DNA from: Tragulus kanchil
Lineage: Eukaryota > Chordata > Mammalia > Artiodactyla > Tragulidae
Assembly: GCA_022376925.1 (NCBI GenBank)
Contig: JAIOJX010000028.1
Span: forward strand, 66,243,001 to 66,307,000
Direction of reading: 5' to 3'
Length of the DNA: 64,000 nucleotides
Shown here: positions 49,909-63,497 of the stretch, piece by piece
How positions within the stretch are numbered: position 1 is the stretch's first letter
Layout of the letters: each line of letters opens with the position of its first letter
Translations under genes and position numbers: made by a program
The notes under the pieces: model-generated
Databases searched by the model: none
Told to the model about the DNA's origin: nothing
The model's input: the letters and a program-made list of their open reading frames with translations, nothing else

Positions 49909-52220
49909 TGACATATTTAAATATTTGTCACTATTTAAGCACTAAATAGATGGCTCTTTTAAAAGAAAATGGATACTTAAAGTTTATACTTGGAATAAAA
50001 GTATAAATCACCTCCTTCTCCTTGTAGCTTAAAACTGAGAAGAATCTTCATCAAGATTCTGATGATTCATTACAATAGCTACAACAGTCATCTCAAGGCT
50101 CATCTATATGGATCCAGAATACTGGACCTGCGGGGATGTATGCCTATCTTCTGACCACTGACTGGGTCAGCGAAACACCATGAAAGAATATGGAGACATC
50201 CTATGCATCACATGATCAGAAAGTTAGAAATAAATACATCATCTTTATTATGGATTTATATTTCTCTGTTTTGGGAAAACTATGTCTTCAACCCATTGGA
50301 AGGAAATGAATAAGCATGATTTAAAACTCACCTAGTGGGCGCAAAGCAGTAGAGTCAGGACTTTGACAGTCTAGCTTCTCCCTAAATTGCTCTCCTTTAA
50401 CAACTCTGAAGGAGATGGATCAGCAACCCAGTACTAATGATCCTGCTGAAGACTGGGTGTTACTTGAGACCAAATGAGTTAGCCTTGGGGAAATGTTCTC
50501 ATAGCGTAAATGTAAGCAGAAAAGAGTCACATTAGAATTAGGGGTGTGTCCATGAGGTGATTCCTTTCTGAAGATTTAACTTCAGAAGTGCTTTCTTCTT
50601 CTTGGAATAAGAAATGCAATCAATTGGGGCATGACTATTTTCTTTTAAACCACTTTATTTTCCTTTATCTTGATATTTCATTTATTTTCTACATCAGTTT
50701 CAACCTAAAGGGTAGACTCTACATTATGCCTCTCAAAAACGGACTTGATTCATATTTCTGGAGTATAATTTCTCATCTGCTATGTATCTCCCAGAGCAAA
50801 GTCTCTCTGGTCATGACAATGTACAACTAGACTAGTCATAATAACAGACAGGGGTACTACCCTTCCCCCAATCTTTCGATATTGTGATGAACTATTTTTA
50901 CTTTGAAAATGTAAATAGCCTTTAATGGATCTGGTCAGTCATTGACACATCCTGACCTCTGATAGCTGTCATGCAATACATTTTGAGAAGTTTTCATTAG
51001 CCAATATGGAAACTGTATTTCCTCAGTGTAGGTATTTCTTCCCCAAAAAGCACTCTCAGTCTCTTGACATATTTAAATATTTGTCACTATTTAAGCACTA
51101 AATAGATGGCTCTTTTAAAAGAAAATGGATACTTAAAGTTTATACTTGGAATAAAAGTATAAATCACCTCCTTCTCCTTGTAGCTTAAAACTGAGAAGAA
51201 TCTTCATCAAGATTCTGATGATTCATTACAATAGCTACAACAGTCATCTCAAGGCTCATCTATATGGATCCAGAATACTGGACCTGCGGGGATGTATGCC
51301 TATCTTCTGACCACTGACTGGGTCAGCGAAACACCATGAAAGAATATGGAGACATCCTATGCATCACATGATCAGAAAGTTAGAAATAAATACATCATCT
51401 TTATTATGGATTTATATTTCTCTGTTTTGGGAAAACTATGTCTTCAACCCATTGGAAGGAAATGAATAAGCATGATTTAAAACTCACCTAGTGGGCGCAA
51501 AGCAGTAGAGTCAGGACTTTGACAGTCTAGCTTCTCCCTAAATTGCTCTCCTTTAACAACTCTGAAGGAGATGGATCAGCAACCCAGTACTAATGATCCT
51601 GCTGAAGACTGGGTGTTACTTGAGACCAAATGAGTTAGCCTTGGGGAAATGTTCTCATAGCGTAAATGTAAGCAGAAAAGAGTCACATTAGAATTAGGGG
51701 TGTGTCCATGAGGTGATTCCTTTCTGAAGATTTAACTTCAGAAGTGCTTTCTTCTTCTTGGAATAAGAAATGCAATCAATTGGGGCATGACTATTTTCTT
51801 TTAAACCACTTTATTTTCCTTTATCTTGATATTTCATTTATTTTCTACATCAGTTTCAACCTAAAGGGTAGACTCTACATTATGCCTCTCAAAAACGGAC
51901 TTGATTCATATTTCTGGAGTATAATTTCTCATCTGCTATGTATCTCCCAGAGCAAAGTCTCTCTGGTCATGACAATGTACAACTAGACTAGTCATAATAA
52001 CAGACAGGGGTACTACCCTTCCCCCAATCTTTCGATATTGTGATGAACTATTTTTACTTTGAAAATGTAAATAGCCTTTAATGGATCTGGTCAGTCATTG
52101 ACACATCCTGACCTCTGATAGCTGTCATGCAATACATTTTGAGAAGTTTTCATTAGCCAATATGGAAACTGTATTTCCTCAGTGTAGGTATTTCTTCCCC
52201 AAAAAGCACTCTCAGTCTCT
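49909..52220. repeat. Overlap duplication 22 (offset 1156)
   Basis: 49909-51064 is followed directly by 51065-52220. I saw no differences between the copies. No repeat family or gene recognised inside. Confidence 0.98.
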
Positions 52221-52611
52221 TATAAATTACCCTTTTCATTATAGGAAGAGTCTCTTCCATGATTTTTCTTAACTTTGAAACCACTTCCCAGACCTCTGTC
52301 CCTAGGGATATTTTGATGAACTGTGAAATTGGAGAGTCATACCATCACATCATTCCTCTCCTGGAAGAATGTCAATATTTTTAGATAATGAAGTTTGAGA
52401 TAAAGTTCTTAAAAGCCATTAATATTGTATTTTACTCTTCTAAATACTATATAAAAATTAATATGTACATCTATTTGCTGACCATGCTGTATGTTCCAGG
52501 ACTTTATAAAATTATAATGAAAACTTGAAGGCTTATTTTCATCCTACTATAGTGACATTCACAAATCAGGGTTGACTAATGACAGCCCATGTTCCTTTGT
52601 GTATATCAGAT
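52221..52611. other. Short single-copy stretch, nothing recognised
   Basis: AT-rich, no feature recognised. Confidence 0.5.
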
Positions 52612-53279
52612 GACTAAGAGGGTCATGGCCATTGTCTCAAAATCACTTGATTCCAACAATGAAAATTGTTAAGTCTTTTGGTATTCATATATACTATGTG
52701 AGATCTTAGCCATCACCAAAAGGGAATTCTCATTAGTTTTGAATGTTTCCAGATATAACCAGTAGAGCTCCTTCCATGACACTAGAACATTAAAAAACAA
52801 AACTCAAGATAAGGAGAGTTTTAAAATCAGAGTAAATATCATTACTCTCCCATTTCCTAAGGGAACATAAAATGCAAGTTATTTTTGAAAATGCCCTCCT
52901 GTTATTTATCTAAGAAAAGTCTCGGTGACTCAGGGGTTCTCCCTGAGAAGCAAGAATTGGAGAAGCTTCTCCTATTCCCGGACTATGGGAGAAGGGGAGA
53001 GCCTACTGAGCTGTGCTCAGGATTTCAAAGTGGGACCTGCTATCGGCAAAGGCACCTAAGGCTCAAGGCAGAGTTACAGTGAAGAAGAGTGCATGATGTT
53101 GGGAATATATACTGCAACTTAGGGAAACAGAACACAAAAGAGAATATAGATAATGTCTATACCTATAAGCATAGAAAAGGAATTGAGACTTAGAGGCTTG
53201 CTGCAAGCATTTTTGTAACAGAATCAGCAAAATCCAATCTTAAATTGCTAAAACTGATAGCTTAAAAACTGAGACTCCT

Positions 53280-53559
53280 GGGCTTCCCTGGTGGTCCAGG
53301 TGGTAAAGAGTCCGCCTTGCAGTGCAAGTGGCACCGATTCGATCCCTGGCCTGGGAGGATCCCACGTGCCGCAGAGAGGCTGGACCAATGTGTCCAATTA
53401 CGAGCCAGCACTCTGGAGCGCATGCGCCCAGAATCAGTGCTCTGCAGTGAGAAGCCACTGCAATGGGAGGCCCACATATGCCAAAGAATAAAAAGATGGA
53501 TGAAAATAAATATAAATAAAAAGCACGATGGGGAAAATAAAAAGTTAACAAAAAGCTCC
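53280..53559 (+). mobile_element. CHR-type SINE with target-site duplication, first copy
   Basis: ggcttccctggtggtccagg head, gattcgatccctgg (a good B-box), gatcccacgtgccgcag, gtccaattacgagccagc and gagaagccactgcaatggg. Target-site duplication ctgagactcct at 53269-53279 and 53560-53570. Several preserved CpGs suggest a fairly young copy. Confidence 0.9.
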
Positions 53560-54458
53560 CTGAGACTCCTAAAAATATATTACCTTGAGCAGTATCACCC
53601 TTCATCAGAACTGCCACCTAGAAATCTGGAAAAATCTCTGATTTAAACCAGCTAATAGGTTGACCTCAATATCAAAATTGTCAGGACTTTACTTATGACG
53701 TGACAAACAAAAGTAAACTTTAAAATCAATAAATATCTACCCACAGGTAAGCAAACAATTGAAATGGTTAAGTGGCCCTGGCATCAGAGGGACTAAGAGG
53801 GTCATGGCCATTGTCTCAAAATCACTTGATTCCAACAATGAAAATTGTTAAGTCTTTTGGTATTCATATATACTATGTGAGATCTTAGCCATCACCAAAA
53901 GGGAATTCTCATTAGTTTTGAATGTTTCCAGATATAACCAGTAGAGCTCCTTCCATGACACTAGAACATTAAAAAACAAAACTCAAGATAAGGAGAGTTT
54001 TAAAATCAGAGTAAATATCATTACTCTCCCATTTCCTAAGGGAACATAAAATGCAAGTTATTTTTGAAAATGCCCTCCTGTTATTTATCTAAGAAAAGTC
54101 TCGGTGACTCAGGGGTTCTCCCTGAGAAGCAAGAATTGGAGAAGCTTCTCCTATTCCCGGACTATGGGAGAAGGGGAGAGCCTACTGAGCTGTGCTCAGG
54201 ATTTCAAAGTGGGACCTGCTATCGGCAAAGGCACCTAAGGCTCAAGGCAGAGTTACAGTGAAGAAGAGTGCATGATGTTGGGAATATATACTGCAACTTA
54301 GGGAAACAGAACACAAAAGAGAATATAGATAATGTCTATACCTATAAGCATAGAAAAGGAATTGAGACTTAGAGGCTTGCTGCAAGCATTTTTGTAACAG
54401 AATCAGCAAAATCCAATCTTAAATTGCTAAAACTGATAGCTTAAAAACTGAGACTCCT

Positions 54459-54738
54459 GGGCTTCCCTGGTGGTCCAGGTGGTAAAGAGTCCGCCTTGCA
54501 GTGCAAGTGGCACCGATTCGATCCCTGGCCTGGGAGGATCCCACGTGCCGCAGAGAGGCTGGACCAATGTGTCCAATTACGAGCCAGCACTCTGGAGCGC
54601 ATGCGCCCAGAATCAGTGCTCTGCAGTGAGAAGCCACTGCAATGGGAGGCCCACATATGCCAAAGAATAAAAAGATGGATGAAAATAAATATAAATAAAA
54701 AGCACGATGGGGAAAATAAAAAGTTAACAAAAAGCTCC
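54459..54738 (+). mobile_element. CHR-type SINE of 53280-53559, duplicate
   Basis: Same insertion and same target-site duplication shifted by 1179 bases. Confidence 0.9.
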
Positions 54739-54961
54739 CTGAGACTCCTAAAAATATATTACCTTGAGCAGTATCACCCTTCATCAGAACTGCCACCTAG
54801 AAATCTGGAAAAATCTCTGATTTAAACCAGCTAATAGGTTGACCTCAATATCAAAATTGTCAGGACTTTACTTATGACGTGACAAACAAAAAGTAAACTT
54901 TAAAAATCAATAAATATCTACCCACAGGTAAGCAAACAATTGAAATGGTTAAGTGGCCCTG

Positions 54962-55922
54962 CTCAAGGACACAATATCAACAGAGAAACTAGTGATCTAT
55001 ATTCCCTTCCAGGCTAGTATGAACTCTTCAGTAAAATTTCCAACTCCTGCTTATTAGGATTCTATCTAGCAGGTAGAGCTGCCTAGAGATGTCTGAAGTA
55101 ATACTCTCTGGTTTTACAGATCTTTTATGTCGGTCTCATGCAGTTATGCTTTACAGGTATACCAGAACTCTCTGTCTCAAGTGTACTTTCATTTCTGCAT
55201 TAGATGTCTCCAGGCTGAATTTGAGGCGTCCAGTTCCAGGCTAGAATCCTGTGTGATCTTTCATGCTTGACCATGGACGATTTACAAGGTGTCACCCGGC
55301 AAGCCTCAAGGTAAGGGGGCTTCCCACGTGGCTCAGAGGCAAAGAATTTGCCTGCCTATGCAAAAGAGATGTGGGTTTGATCCCTGGGTTGGAAAGATCC
55401 CTTGAAGGAAGAAATGGTAACCCACTACATCATTCTTGCCAGGATAATCCCATGGACAGAGGAGCCTGGTGGGCTACAGTCCATTGGGTCTCAAAGAGTC
55501 GAACATGACTCAACACACACGCACCCCATGTTGAGGGGGAAGCTGCCCTCCTCACTCCTGACTTGATGCATAGCCAGTGCCTTGCAATTTTATGAAGGGA
55601 GTTACAGCTGAAGACACATGAAAAACTGTATCTGTAGCATTTGGGCCTCCCTCTGAAGTCCTCTTTTCTCTACTGAGTACTTCTTACTCCCACATCCTAG
55701 CATCTACCCACTCACTCCAGTGGAATTGTAAAATCCCAGGAACCTTTGTCAGTAGTGAGAAGATTCCCCATCTGTGCTCACTCACCTGAGCCTTTCCTGG
55801 TGCTGTTCTGTGGAAAACACTGCAGCATTAGCAAGTTGGTGTCTAGGTTTGCCTCTTACCCACCACACTATCTCAGTAAGCAAATAAAAGATTTGATGAT
55901 TACCTTCAGTTTGACTTGTCCT
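54962..55922. other. Single-copy stretch with one Bov-tA SINE
   Basis: Apart from the SINE at 55317-55520 nothing is recognised. Confidence 0.5.
55317..55520 (+). mobile_element. Bov-tA-type SINE, sense
   Basis: ggcttcccacgtggctcag, aagaatttgcctgcc, tgggtttgatccctgggttg, cccatggacagaggagcctg and tctcaaagagtcgaacatg in consensus order, with a short CA tail. Single copy in this window. Confidence 0.9.
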
Positions 55923-56732
55923 CATTGACCACCTAGAAACCTGGCAGCTTGACATGGGTGTGAATGTAGCACACAGGTCTCTGCTCAGACATTGTTAGGG
56001 ATTAACAAGAGAGCTGTGGAGAATGTGTAAGGCGGTAATGTTCCTCCTCTTTATCCAGCTGGTGAGTGAAATATCACATCAAGTTTTCTGAAGCTGGCCA
56101 ACTTCCATAATGTAATTATTTCAGAATGTAAGGTTTATACTTCAAAGACACATGAGTAGCATGTGTCTGTACAAATACAAGCTGTGCATTCCTTTGATAC
56201 ATATTCTACTTTCTTGAGAATGATCAGGTTACTCTCCCTGAACACCTCTGATGAAAATAAACCAGCACTTCATATTGTGGCTTATAGTGTACTAGCAGGT
56301 AGAGGGAGAGAATGCATACAATTATCTCCAGTTGAATAAACTACCATAATTTTTTCCTTCAGTGATATGGCTTACACTTTTAAGCTTAGTTTGGCTGAGG
56401 AGAGTATTGGAAAAAAGAGAGGGGAAGGAAAAGAGGGAGAAAAGTTAATTTTTCTGGGTTTCTGAATATGAGCTATAAAAACATATGGCTGGCTACCCAG
56501 AGACCTCAACCCAGTCCTGCTGGTAATCTTGCTCATCACAGAAAACCCATTAACAACTCGGGTTATTTTAGACTCATCATGCTCGGTAAGTTGTGCACAT
56601 CTCAATGCCAGGGCAGTATTTTCATTGCCACTTCTTAACTTTAGTTGACACAGTAGCACAATTCCAGGAAACAGTTGATTACTTCAGTTTTCTCAAAGGT
56701 AATTCCTATTTATCACAGGCAAACACTCCTAT

Positions 56733-56948
56733 TTGTTGTTGTTGTTTACTCACTCAGTTGTATCTGACTCTGTTGTGACCCCCTCGGCTGTAGCCCACCA
56801 GGCTCCTGTGTCCATGGGATTCTCCAGGCAAGAACACTGGAGTGGGTTGCCATTTCATTCTACAGAGGATCTTCCTGATCCAGGGATTGAACCTGTGTTT
56901 CCTGCATTGTCAGGCATATTCTTTACCACTGAGCCACCAGAGAAGCCC
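56733..56948 (-). mobile_element. Bov-tA-type SINE, antisense, first copy
   Basis: Starts with a TTG-rich tail (minus-strand CAA), then actcactcagttgtatctg, ggctgtagcccaccaggc, tccaggcaagaacactgg and ccactgagccaccagagaag. Near full length. Confidence 0.9.
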
Positions 56949-57847
56949 AAATACACCTACAGAATCAAATAATCCTAGAGGGCAAGTTATACAATGTCCA
57001 ATATTTCATCCAAAGGACACTCAGCAACTTCTTGGCCCATTGACCACCTAGAAACCTGGCAGCTTGACATGGGTGTGAATGTAGCACACAGGTCTCTGCT
57101 CAGACATTGTTAGGGATTAACAAGAGAGCTGTGGAGAATGTGTAAGGCGGTAATGTTCCTCCTCTTTATCCAGCTGGTGAGTGAAATATCACATCAAGTT
57201 TTCTGAAGCTGGCCAACTTCCATAATGTAATTATTTCAGAATGTAAGGTTTATACTTCAAAGACACATGAGTAGCATGTGTCTGTACAAATACAAGCTGT
57301 GCATTCCTTTGATACATATTCTACTTTCTTGAGAATGATCAGGTTACTCTCCCTGAACACCTCTGATGAAAATAAACCAGCACTTCATATTGTGGCTTAT
57401 AGTGTACTAGCAGGTAGAGGGAGAGAATGCATACAATTATCTCCAGTTGAATAAACTACCATAATTTTTTCCTTCAGTGATATGGCTTACACTTTTAAGC
57501 TTAGTTTGGCTGAGGAGAGTATTGGAAAAAAGAGAGGGGAAGGAAAAGAGGGAGAAAAGTTAATTTTTCTGGGTTTCTGAATATGAGCTATAAAAACATA
57601 TGGCTGGCTACCCAGAGACCTCAACCCAGTCCTGCTGGTAATCTTGCTCATCACAGAAAACCCATTAACAACTCGGGTTATTTTAGACTCATCATGCTCG
57701 GTAAGTTGTGCACATCTCAATGCCAGGGCAGTATTTTCATTGCCACTTCTTAACTTTAGTTGACACAGTAGCACAATTCCAGGAAACAGTTGATTACTTC
57801 AGTTTTCTCAAAGGTAATTCCTATTTATCACAGGCAAACACTCCTAT

Positions 57848-58063
57848 TTGTTGTTGTTGTTTACTCACTCAGTTGTATCTGACTCTGTTGTGACCCCCTC
57901 GGCTGTAGCCCACCAGGCTCCTGTGTCCATGGGATTCTCCAGGCAAGAACACTGGAGTGGGTTGCCATTTCATTCTACAGAGGATCTTCCTGATCCAGGG
58001 ATTGAACCTGTGTTTCCTGCATTGTCAGGCATATTCTTTACCACTGAGCCACCAGAGAAGCCC
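57848..58063 (-). mobile_element. Bov-tA SINE of 56733-56948, duplicate
   Basis: Same element and flanks shifted by 1115 bases. Confidence 0.9.
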
Positions 58064-58151
58064 AAATACACCTACAGAATCAAATAATCCTAGAGGGCAA
58101 GTTATACAATGTCCAATATTTCATCCAAAGGACACTCAGCAACTTCTTGGC

Positions 58152-58430
58152 ACATCATAAAGTCTTGCACAAAGACCTAACTTAGTATTATTTGTTATAA
58201 TAGTAGTGCTGTCAAGATTTTGCTAAAACTCATTACAGCTTTATTCTGACAAATTAGAAGAAATAATAATTTATGTTGATTTTTAAATGGATTCCTTATG
58301 AAACTGAAAGTCCATTTTTTCCTAGGTGAAAAAATAAAATAAGTGAATTTTATAAACAGAGGTTTAACACTTTACTTACTTTACATTTTAACCAACATGT
58401 AAAAATTTCAACATAAGAATTCTTACAAAC
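58152..58430. other. Short single-copy AT-rich stretch
   Basis: No feature recognised. Confidence 0.5.
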
Positions 58431-60764
58431 AGTAAGTGGACTACTGACTTCATTTGAAATAAATATTGATGCCTGGAAGGTAAGAATATTAACTACACTA
58501 TCAGAGTGAAATAATATTAACTAATCTGAAAGATGGCAATGAAAAAATTCTTCCATAAATTTTAATCACTTTATATTTCAATGTAATATATCAAAAACTA
58601 ACTATAGCCACATATCTATTATTTTGCCTCAATGATTTTTCCATATTTTCTTTTACAGATCAGTAACTGGAGCATGAAAGGTGATACCTCAATTTCCTAA
58701 AGGCTTTTAAATATAAAAACTAAGTTATTTAAGGACTATAAAATTAATTTTATTTTGAAATTTACATTTACCGCTTAGTGGTAAATCCTGACTATGAAAA
58801 AAAGCCTATTTATATCTTACAATTGCCTTTTTTTGCTCTTGGATACATATTGCCATCTAAATGAAAGAAAACTTACAGGTCTTTTTAAATTACTCTTCTT
58901 TCTGACTATTTTAAACCTAACTACAACCCATAGATTTGCATTATTTCATGATTATTTAAATTCATATATTTTCTGTACCATCAATGAATGCAATAGAAAC
59001 AAAAATGCAGAAATAAAACTTTCACCCTGTAACGTGTTGCTTGAATACATATACAAGGAATCTAGGTATGACTTTATTCATATCTCTCCCACGTTAAACT
59101 CAGTGCAAACCCAGTAACTGCTTTTGCCCTACATAAGCCCTCTTGTCTACTAAAACAAAGTACATGAATTCTTTCACAGGCGATGAAAGTGATAGAAAAA
59201 TATCTAGCTCCTCAATGTCTTTGGGATGCACCTTGTGAGTTGCTTGCTCTGGCACCGCTGTGCCAACTCTGTTTCTCTGCTCCACAACTACATGGTCGTT
59301 TTGTTTCAAGTCACAGACTCTGGACACCAACCAAACTGGCAAATGAAAAATAACTCAGCCGGGGCCATTTCACCCACCAGTGATCTCTGTCTGTGAGATA
59401 ATTCCTCCCTGAGGTTTCTTTCTCTCTTCTACTGTGTTCTTAAAGGCCTAACGCAGGGCAGCAGGCTGGTGCCACTGTCTAAGGTTTCAATTAAGACATG
59501 TGCAGCTATCAAAGAAGTAGCAAGCAGGCCCCACAACAATGCCTCATGTTTCACTCTCCATCTAGTCCTGAGATGGCAAGATGAAAAATTTTTTTTTTGA
59601 AATTCATTAAAAAGTAAGTGGACTACTGACTTCATTTGAAATAAATATTGATGCCTGGAAGGTAAGAATATTAACTACACTATCAGAGTGAAATAATATT
59701 AACTAATCTGAAAGATGGCAATGAAAAATTCTTCCATAAATTTTAATCACTTTATATTTCAATGTAATATATCAAAAACTAACTATAGCCACATATCTAT
59801 TATTTTGCCTCAATGATTTTTCCATATTTTCTTTTACAGATCAGTAACTGGAGCATGAAAGGTGATACCTCAATTTCCTAAAGGCTTTTAAATATAAAAA
59901 CTAAGTTATTTAAGGACTATAAAATTAATTTTATTTTGAAATTTACATTTACCGCTTAGTGGTAAATCCTGACTATGAAAAAGCCTATTTATATCTTACA
60001 ATTGCCTTTTTTTGCTCTTGGATACATATTGCCATCTAAATGAAAGAAAACTTACAGGTCTTTTTAAATTACTCTTCTTTCTGACTATTTTAAACCTAAC
60101 TACAACCCATAGATTTGCATTATTTCATGATTATTTAAATTCATATATTTTCTGTACCATCAATGAATGCAATAGAAACAAAAATGCAGAAATAAAACTT
60201 TCACCCTGTAACGTGTTGCTTGAATACATATACAAGGAATCTAGGTATGACTTTATTCATATCTCTCCCACGTTAAACTCAGTGCAAACCCAGTAACTGC
60301 TTTTGCCCTACATAAGCCCTCTTGTCTACTAAAACAAAGTACATGAATTCTTTCACAGGCGATGAAAGTGATAGAAAAATATCTAGCTCCTCAATGTCTT
60401 TGGGATGCACCTTGTGAGTTGCTTGCTCTGGCACCGCTGTGCCAACTCTGTTTCTCTGCTCCACAACTACATGGTCGTTTCGTTTCAAGTCACAGACTCT
60501 GGACACCAACCAAACTGGCAAATGAAAAATAACTCAGCCGGGGCCATTTCACCCACCAGTGATCTCTGTCTGTGAGATAATTCCTCCCTGAGGTTTCTTT
60601 CTCTCTTCTACTGTGTTCTTAAAGGCCTAACGCAGGGCAGCAGGCTGGTGCCACTGTCTAAGGTTTCAATTAAGACATGTGCAGCTATCAAAGAAGTAGC
60701 AAGCAGGCCCCCACAACAATGCCTCATGTTTCACTCTCCATCTAGTCCTGAGATGGCAAGATGC
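58431..60764. repeat. Overlap duplication 25 (offset 1179-1182)
   Basis: 58431-59582 recurs as 59613-60764. Differences: A6 versus A5 and A5 versus A3 homopolymers near 58545/59726 and 58797/59978, and T to C near 59299/60481. 59583-59612 is T-rich filler. An 80-codon minus-strand frame (59100-59342) is unrecognised. Confidence 0.96.
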
Positions 60765-62650
60765 TTGAAAAATGTAGTTTATTAATCCCCACAACAGCCC
60801 CCGAAGGTTGAGAGGACAGAGGCAGCCAGCAACAGGATCAGGTTTGAATAGTCTCTCTGTTGGTTGTGTACATTTGGACCTAACTGTGAAATCTATGTGG
60901 ACATACTGAACCCTCTGCTTAACCTCATGGTGCAAATGCGTTGATCAAAGGCACTCTGTCAGTATCTGATTAAGAGCCATGTAAGAGCGTTGAAGCCATT
61001 TCCTTCTGGTTAACAACTCTGATTACAGGGACTCCTGGAGTGCGTTTTCCTGTAAGCATTCAAGTCAGTCCCGGGCTCCAGCTGGAGCTCTAGGGTTTCC
61101 CAAGGGCAGAGCTTCCTGTTGCTGAAGGCTTCAATTCATTCACAGCTTGTAAATCAGTAGCTTGTAAATCAACAGATTGAGCTACTACTGTTTAAAACAC
61201 AGTTTCCTCAACAAGCTTCCTTCTGGTTTTGTTTTCATATATCAAGGGCATGAAAAAAAAAGCACCCAATTTTTAACACCTGGACCGATGGGGACTCAGC
61301 GGGAGAGGTATGTTACATCAGCTTGGCAGTTTTGTTTTTGTTTCAGTAGAGCAAGGGTTTAGTGACTAAAGTCAAGACAGCATTTACTTAGGGAAATGAT
61401 AGAGGCCTATTTGGGGAAAACTGAAAATTACAATTGCTGTATGCATCTCAGCCATTTAAAATGTCTGATAAGAAATATAAATCTAAAAACCAGAATGAGA
61501 TTAAAAACATGTGAATTCCTTTCTTTCCTATATTAAACATGTGTAAATAATATTTGTCTTTGGGATCATGTGATTCTTCTGGACCCAATTTTTGCCAAAT
61601 AACGTTCAAGGGCACCCTGGCAAATGAAATAACTCACCCCATTTCACCCACCAGTGATCTCTGTCTGTGAGATAATTCCTCCCTGAGGTTTCTTTCTCTC
61701 TTCTACTGTGTTCTTAAAGGCCTAACGCAGGGCAGCAGGCTGGTGCCACTGTCTAAGGTTTCAATTAAGACATGTGCAGCTATCAAAGAAGTAGCAAGCA
61801 GGCCCCCACAACAATGCCTCATGTTTCACTCTCCATCTAGTCCTGAGATGGCAAGATGCTTGAAAAATGTAGTTTATTAATCCCCACAACAGCCCCCGAA
61901 GGTTGAGAGGACAGAGGCAGCCAGCAACAGGATCAGGTTTGAATAGTCTCTCTGTTGGTTGTGTACATTTGGACCTAACTGTGAAATCTATGTGGACATA
62001 CTGAACCCTCTGCTTAACCTCATGGTGCAAATGCGTTGATCAAAGGCACTCTGTCAGTATCTGATTAAGAGCCATGTAAGAGCGTTGAAGCCATTTCCTT
62101 CTGGTTAACAACTCTGATTACAGGGACTCCTGGAGTGCGTTTTCCTGTAAGCATTCAAGTCAGTCCCGGGCTCCAGCTGGAGCTCTAGGGTTTCCCAAGG
62201 GCAGAGCTTCCTGTTGCTGAAGGCTTCAATTCATTCACAGCTTGTAAATCAGTAGCTTGTAAATCAACAGATTGAGCTACTACTGTTTAAAACACAGTTT
62301 CCTCAACAAGCTTCCTTCTGGTTTTGTTTTCATATATCAAGGGCATGAAAAAAAAAGCACCCAATTTTTAACACCTGGACCGATGGGGACTCAGCGGGAG
62401 AGGTATGTTACATCAGCTTGGCAGTTTTGTTTTTGTTTCAGTAGAGCAAGGGTTTAGTGACTAAAGTCAAGACAGCATTTACTTAGGGAAATGATAGAGG
62501 CCTATTTGGGGAAAACTGAAAATTACAATTGCTGTATGCATCTCAGCCATTTAAAATGTCTGATAAGAAATATAAATCTAAAAACCAGAATGAGATTAAA
62601 AACATGTGAATTCCTTTCTTTCCTATATTAAACATGTGTAAATAATATTT
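60515..62650. repeat. Overlap duplication 26 (offset about 1095-1102)
   Basis: 60515-61555 recurs as 61617-62650. The second copy has lost about eight bases near its start (compare 60526-60547 with 61627-61640). 61556-61616 is filler with no match in the window. GC is higher than elsewhere in the window, but no gene or repeat family is recognised. Confidence 0.95.
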
Positions 62651-62888
62651 CGAAATTGAAGTGAGGTGCTCAGTCCAACTATCTGAAACATTTTTATGAC
62701 TTAATGCCTATTGAAATAGGATCAATGGCATGAGGACTAGTCAACTACAGGAAATCTTTGGTTGTTAATGATCAGTTACAGAGGCTAAGGCATCAAGACA
62801 GCCATAACTAGATCAACCTATAAATTCATGGCTTTGCTTATCATCACTGAGTGTTTTAGGTGACAGTTACAGATACTGTATACTTTAC

Positions 62889-63419
62889 AAAAATTACATT
62901 AAACTTCTACTTGTTATTGTCATGGCTATTTGAGAGGAGCAGAACGATATGAGAGATCACATGTAAATTTTAAGGTTATGTTCAAGATCAACATTAAGCA
63001 ATGATATTTAGTATCCAAGAATCAGTAATTCCATTTTGTGCTAGTCCCTCTACTAAATGCAACATTCACAAAGAAACTTAATCCGTGTCCCTTCCCAAGA
63101 AACTGGCATTATCTATATATTGATTCTACTTATATGGTTGTCTCCAGGATCTCAGATGAAGCAAATTTTGGAACTGATCTTTTAATAACATTACTACTAT
63201 TATCCTTAAAACAGAGATGTATTTAGAGACTGATCCAGCATCTTGGAAAGGAGTCTTGACAAATCAGAAATCTTCCTCTGGGATAGAATAGATATGAAGA
63301 AATCTTGCTACAGGAACACTCAGATGGTCACACTACTAGCTCACAGATTTGCACTTGGGGACTTGGTCTAGCCTCCTAGACAAGGAAGCATAATTCTCTG
63401 GGAGGAGTATGCTGTTCCC
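62889..63419. other. Stretch with no recognised feature, seen once in this window
   Basis: AT-rich, no gene or repeat family recognised. If duplication 27 follows the pattern, its second copy lies just beyond the right window edge. Confidence 0.45.
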
Positions 63420-63497
63420 CATTGTTCAGTCACTAAGTGGTATCCAACTTTTGGTGATCCCATGGTCTGTAGCACACCAGGTGCCCCTCTGTTCCCT
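63420..63497 (-). mobile_element. Bov-tA-type SINE, antisense, cut by a duplication junction
   Basis: cattgttcagtcactaagtg, gatcccatggtctgtagc and ccaggtgcccctctgttcc match the 3' part of Bov-tA in reverse complement, then the sequence jumps to a copy of 62386. The remaining ~140 bases of the SINE are absent here. Confidence 0.83.

Larger units (their letters stand above)
52612..54961. repeat. Overlap duplication 23 (offset 1179)
   Basis: 52612-53780 recurs as 53791-54961. Differences are single A insertions near 53711/54891 and 53724/54905. About ten filler bases at 53781-53790. Contains a CHR-type SINE. Confidence 0.97.
55923..58151. repeat. Overlap duplication 24 (offset 1115)
   Basis: 55923-57036 recurs as 57038-58151, essentially identical. 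The first copy leaves the shared sequence at cttcttgg, where the junction restarts at cattgaccacc. Contains an antisense Bov-tA SINE. Confidence 0.97.

Noticed and set aside
53280..53559. tRNA gene suggested by the B-box-like gattcgatccc
   Set aside because: It is the tRNA-derived head of a SINE; the surrounding sequence does not fold as a complete tRNA cloverleaf and has SINE body and target-site duplication.
53240..53617. 125-codon open frame on the minus strand, present again at 54419-54796
   Set aside because: It runs through a CHR-type SINE with a target-site duplication, so the frame is a by-product of SINE sequence.
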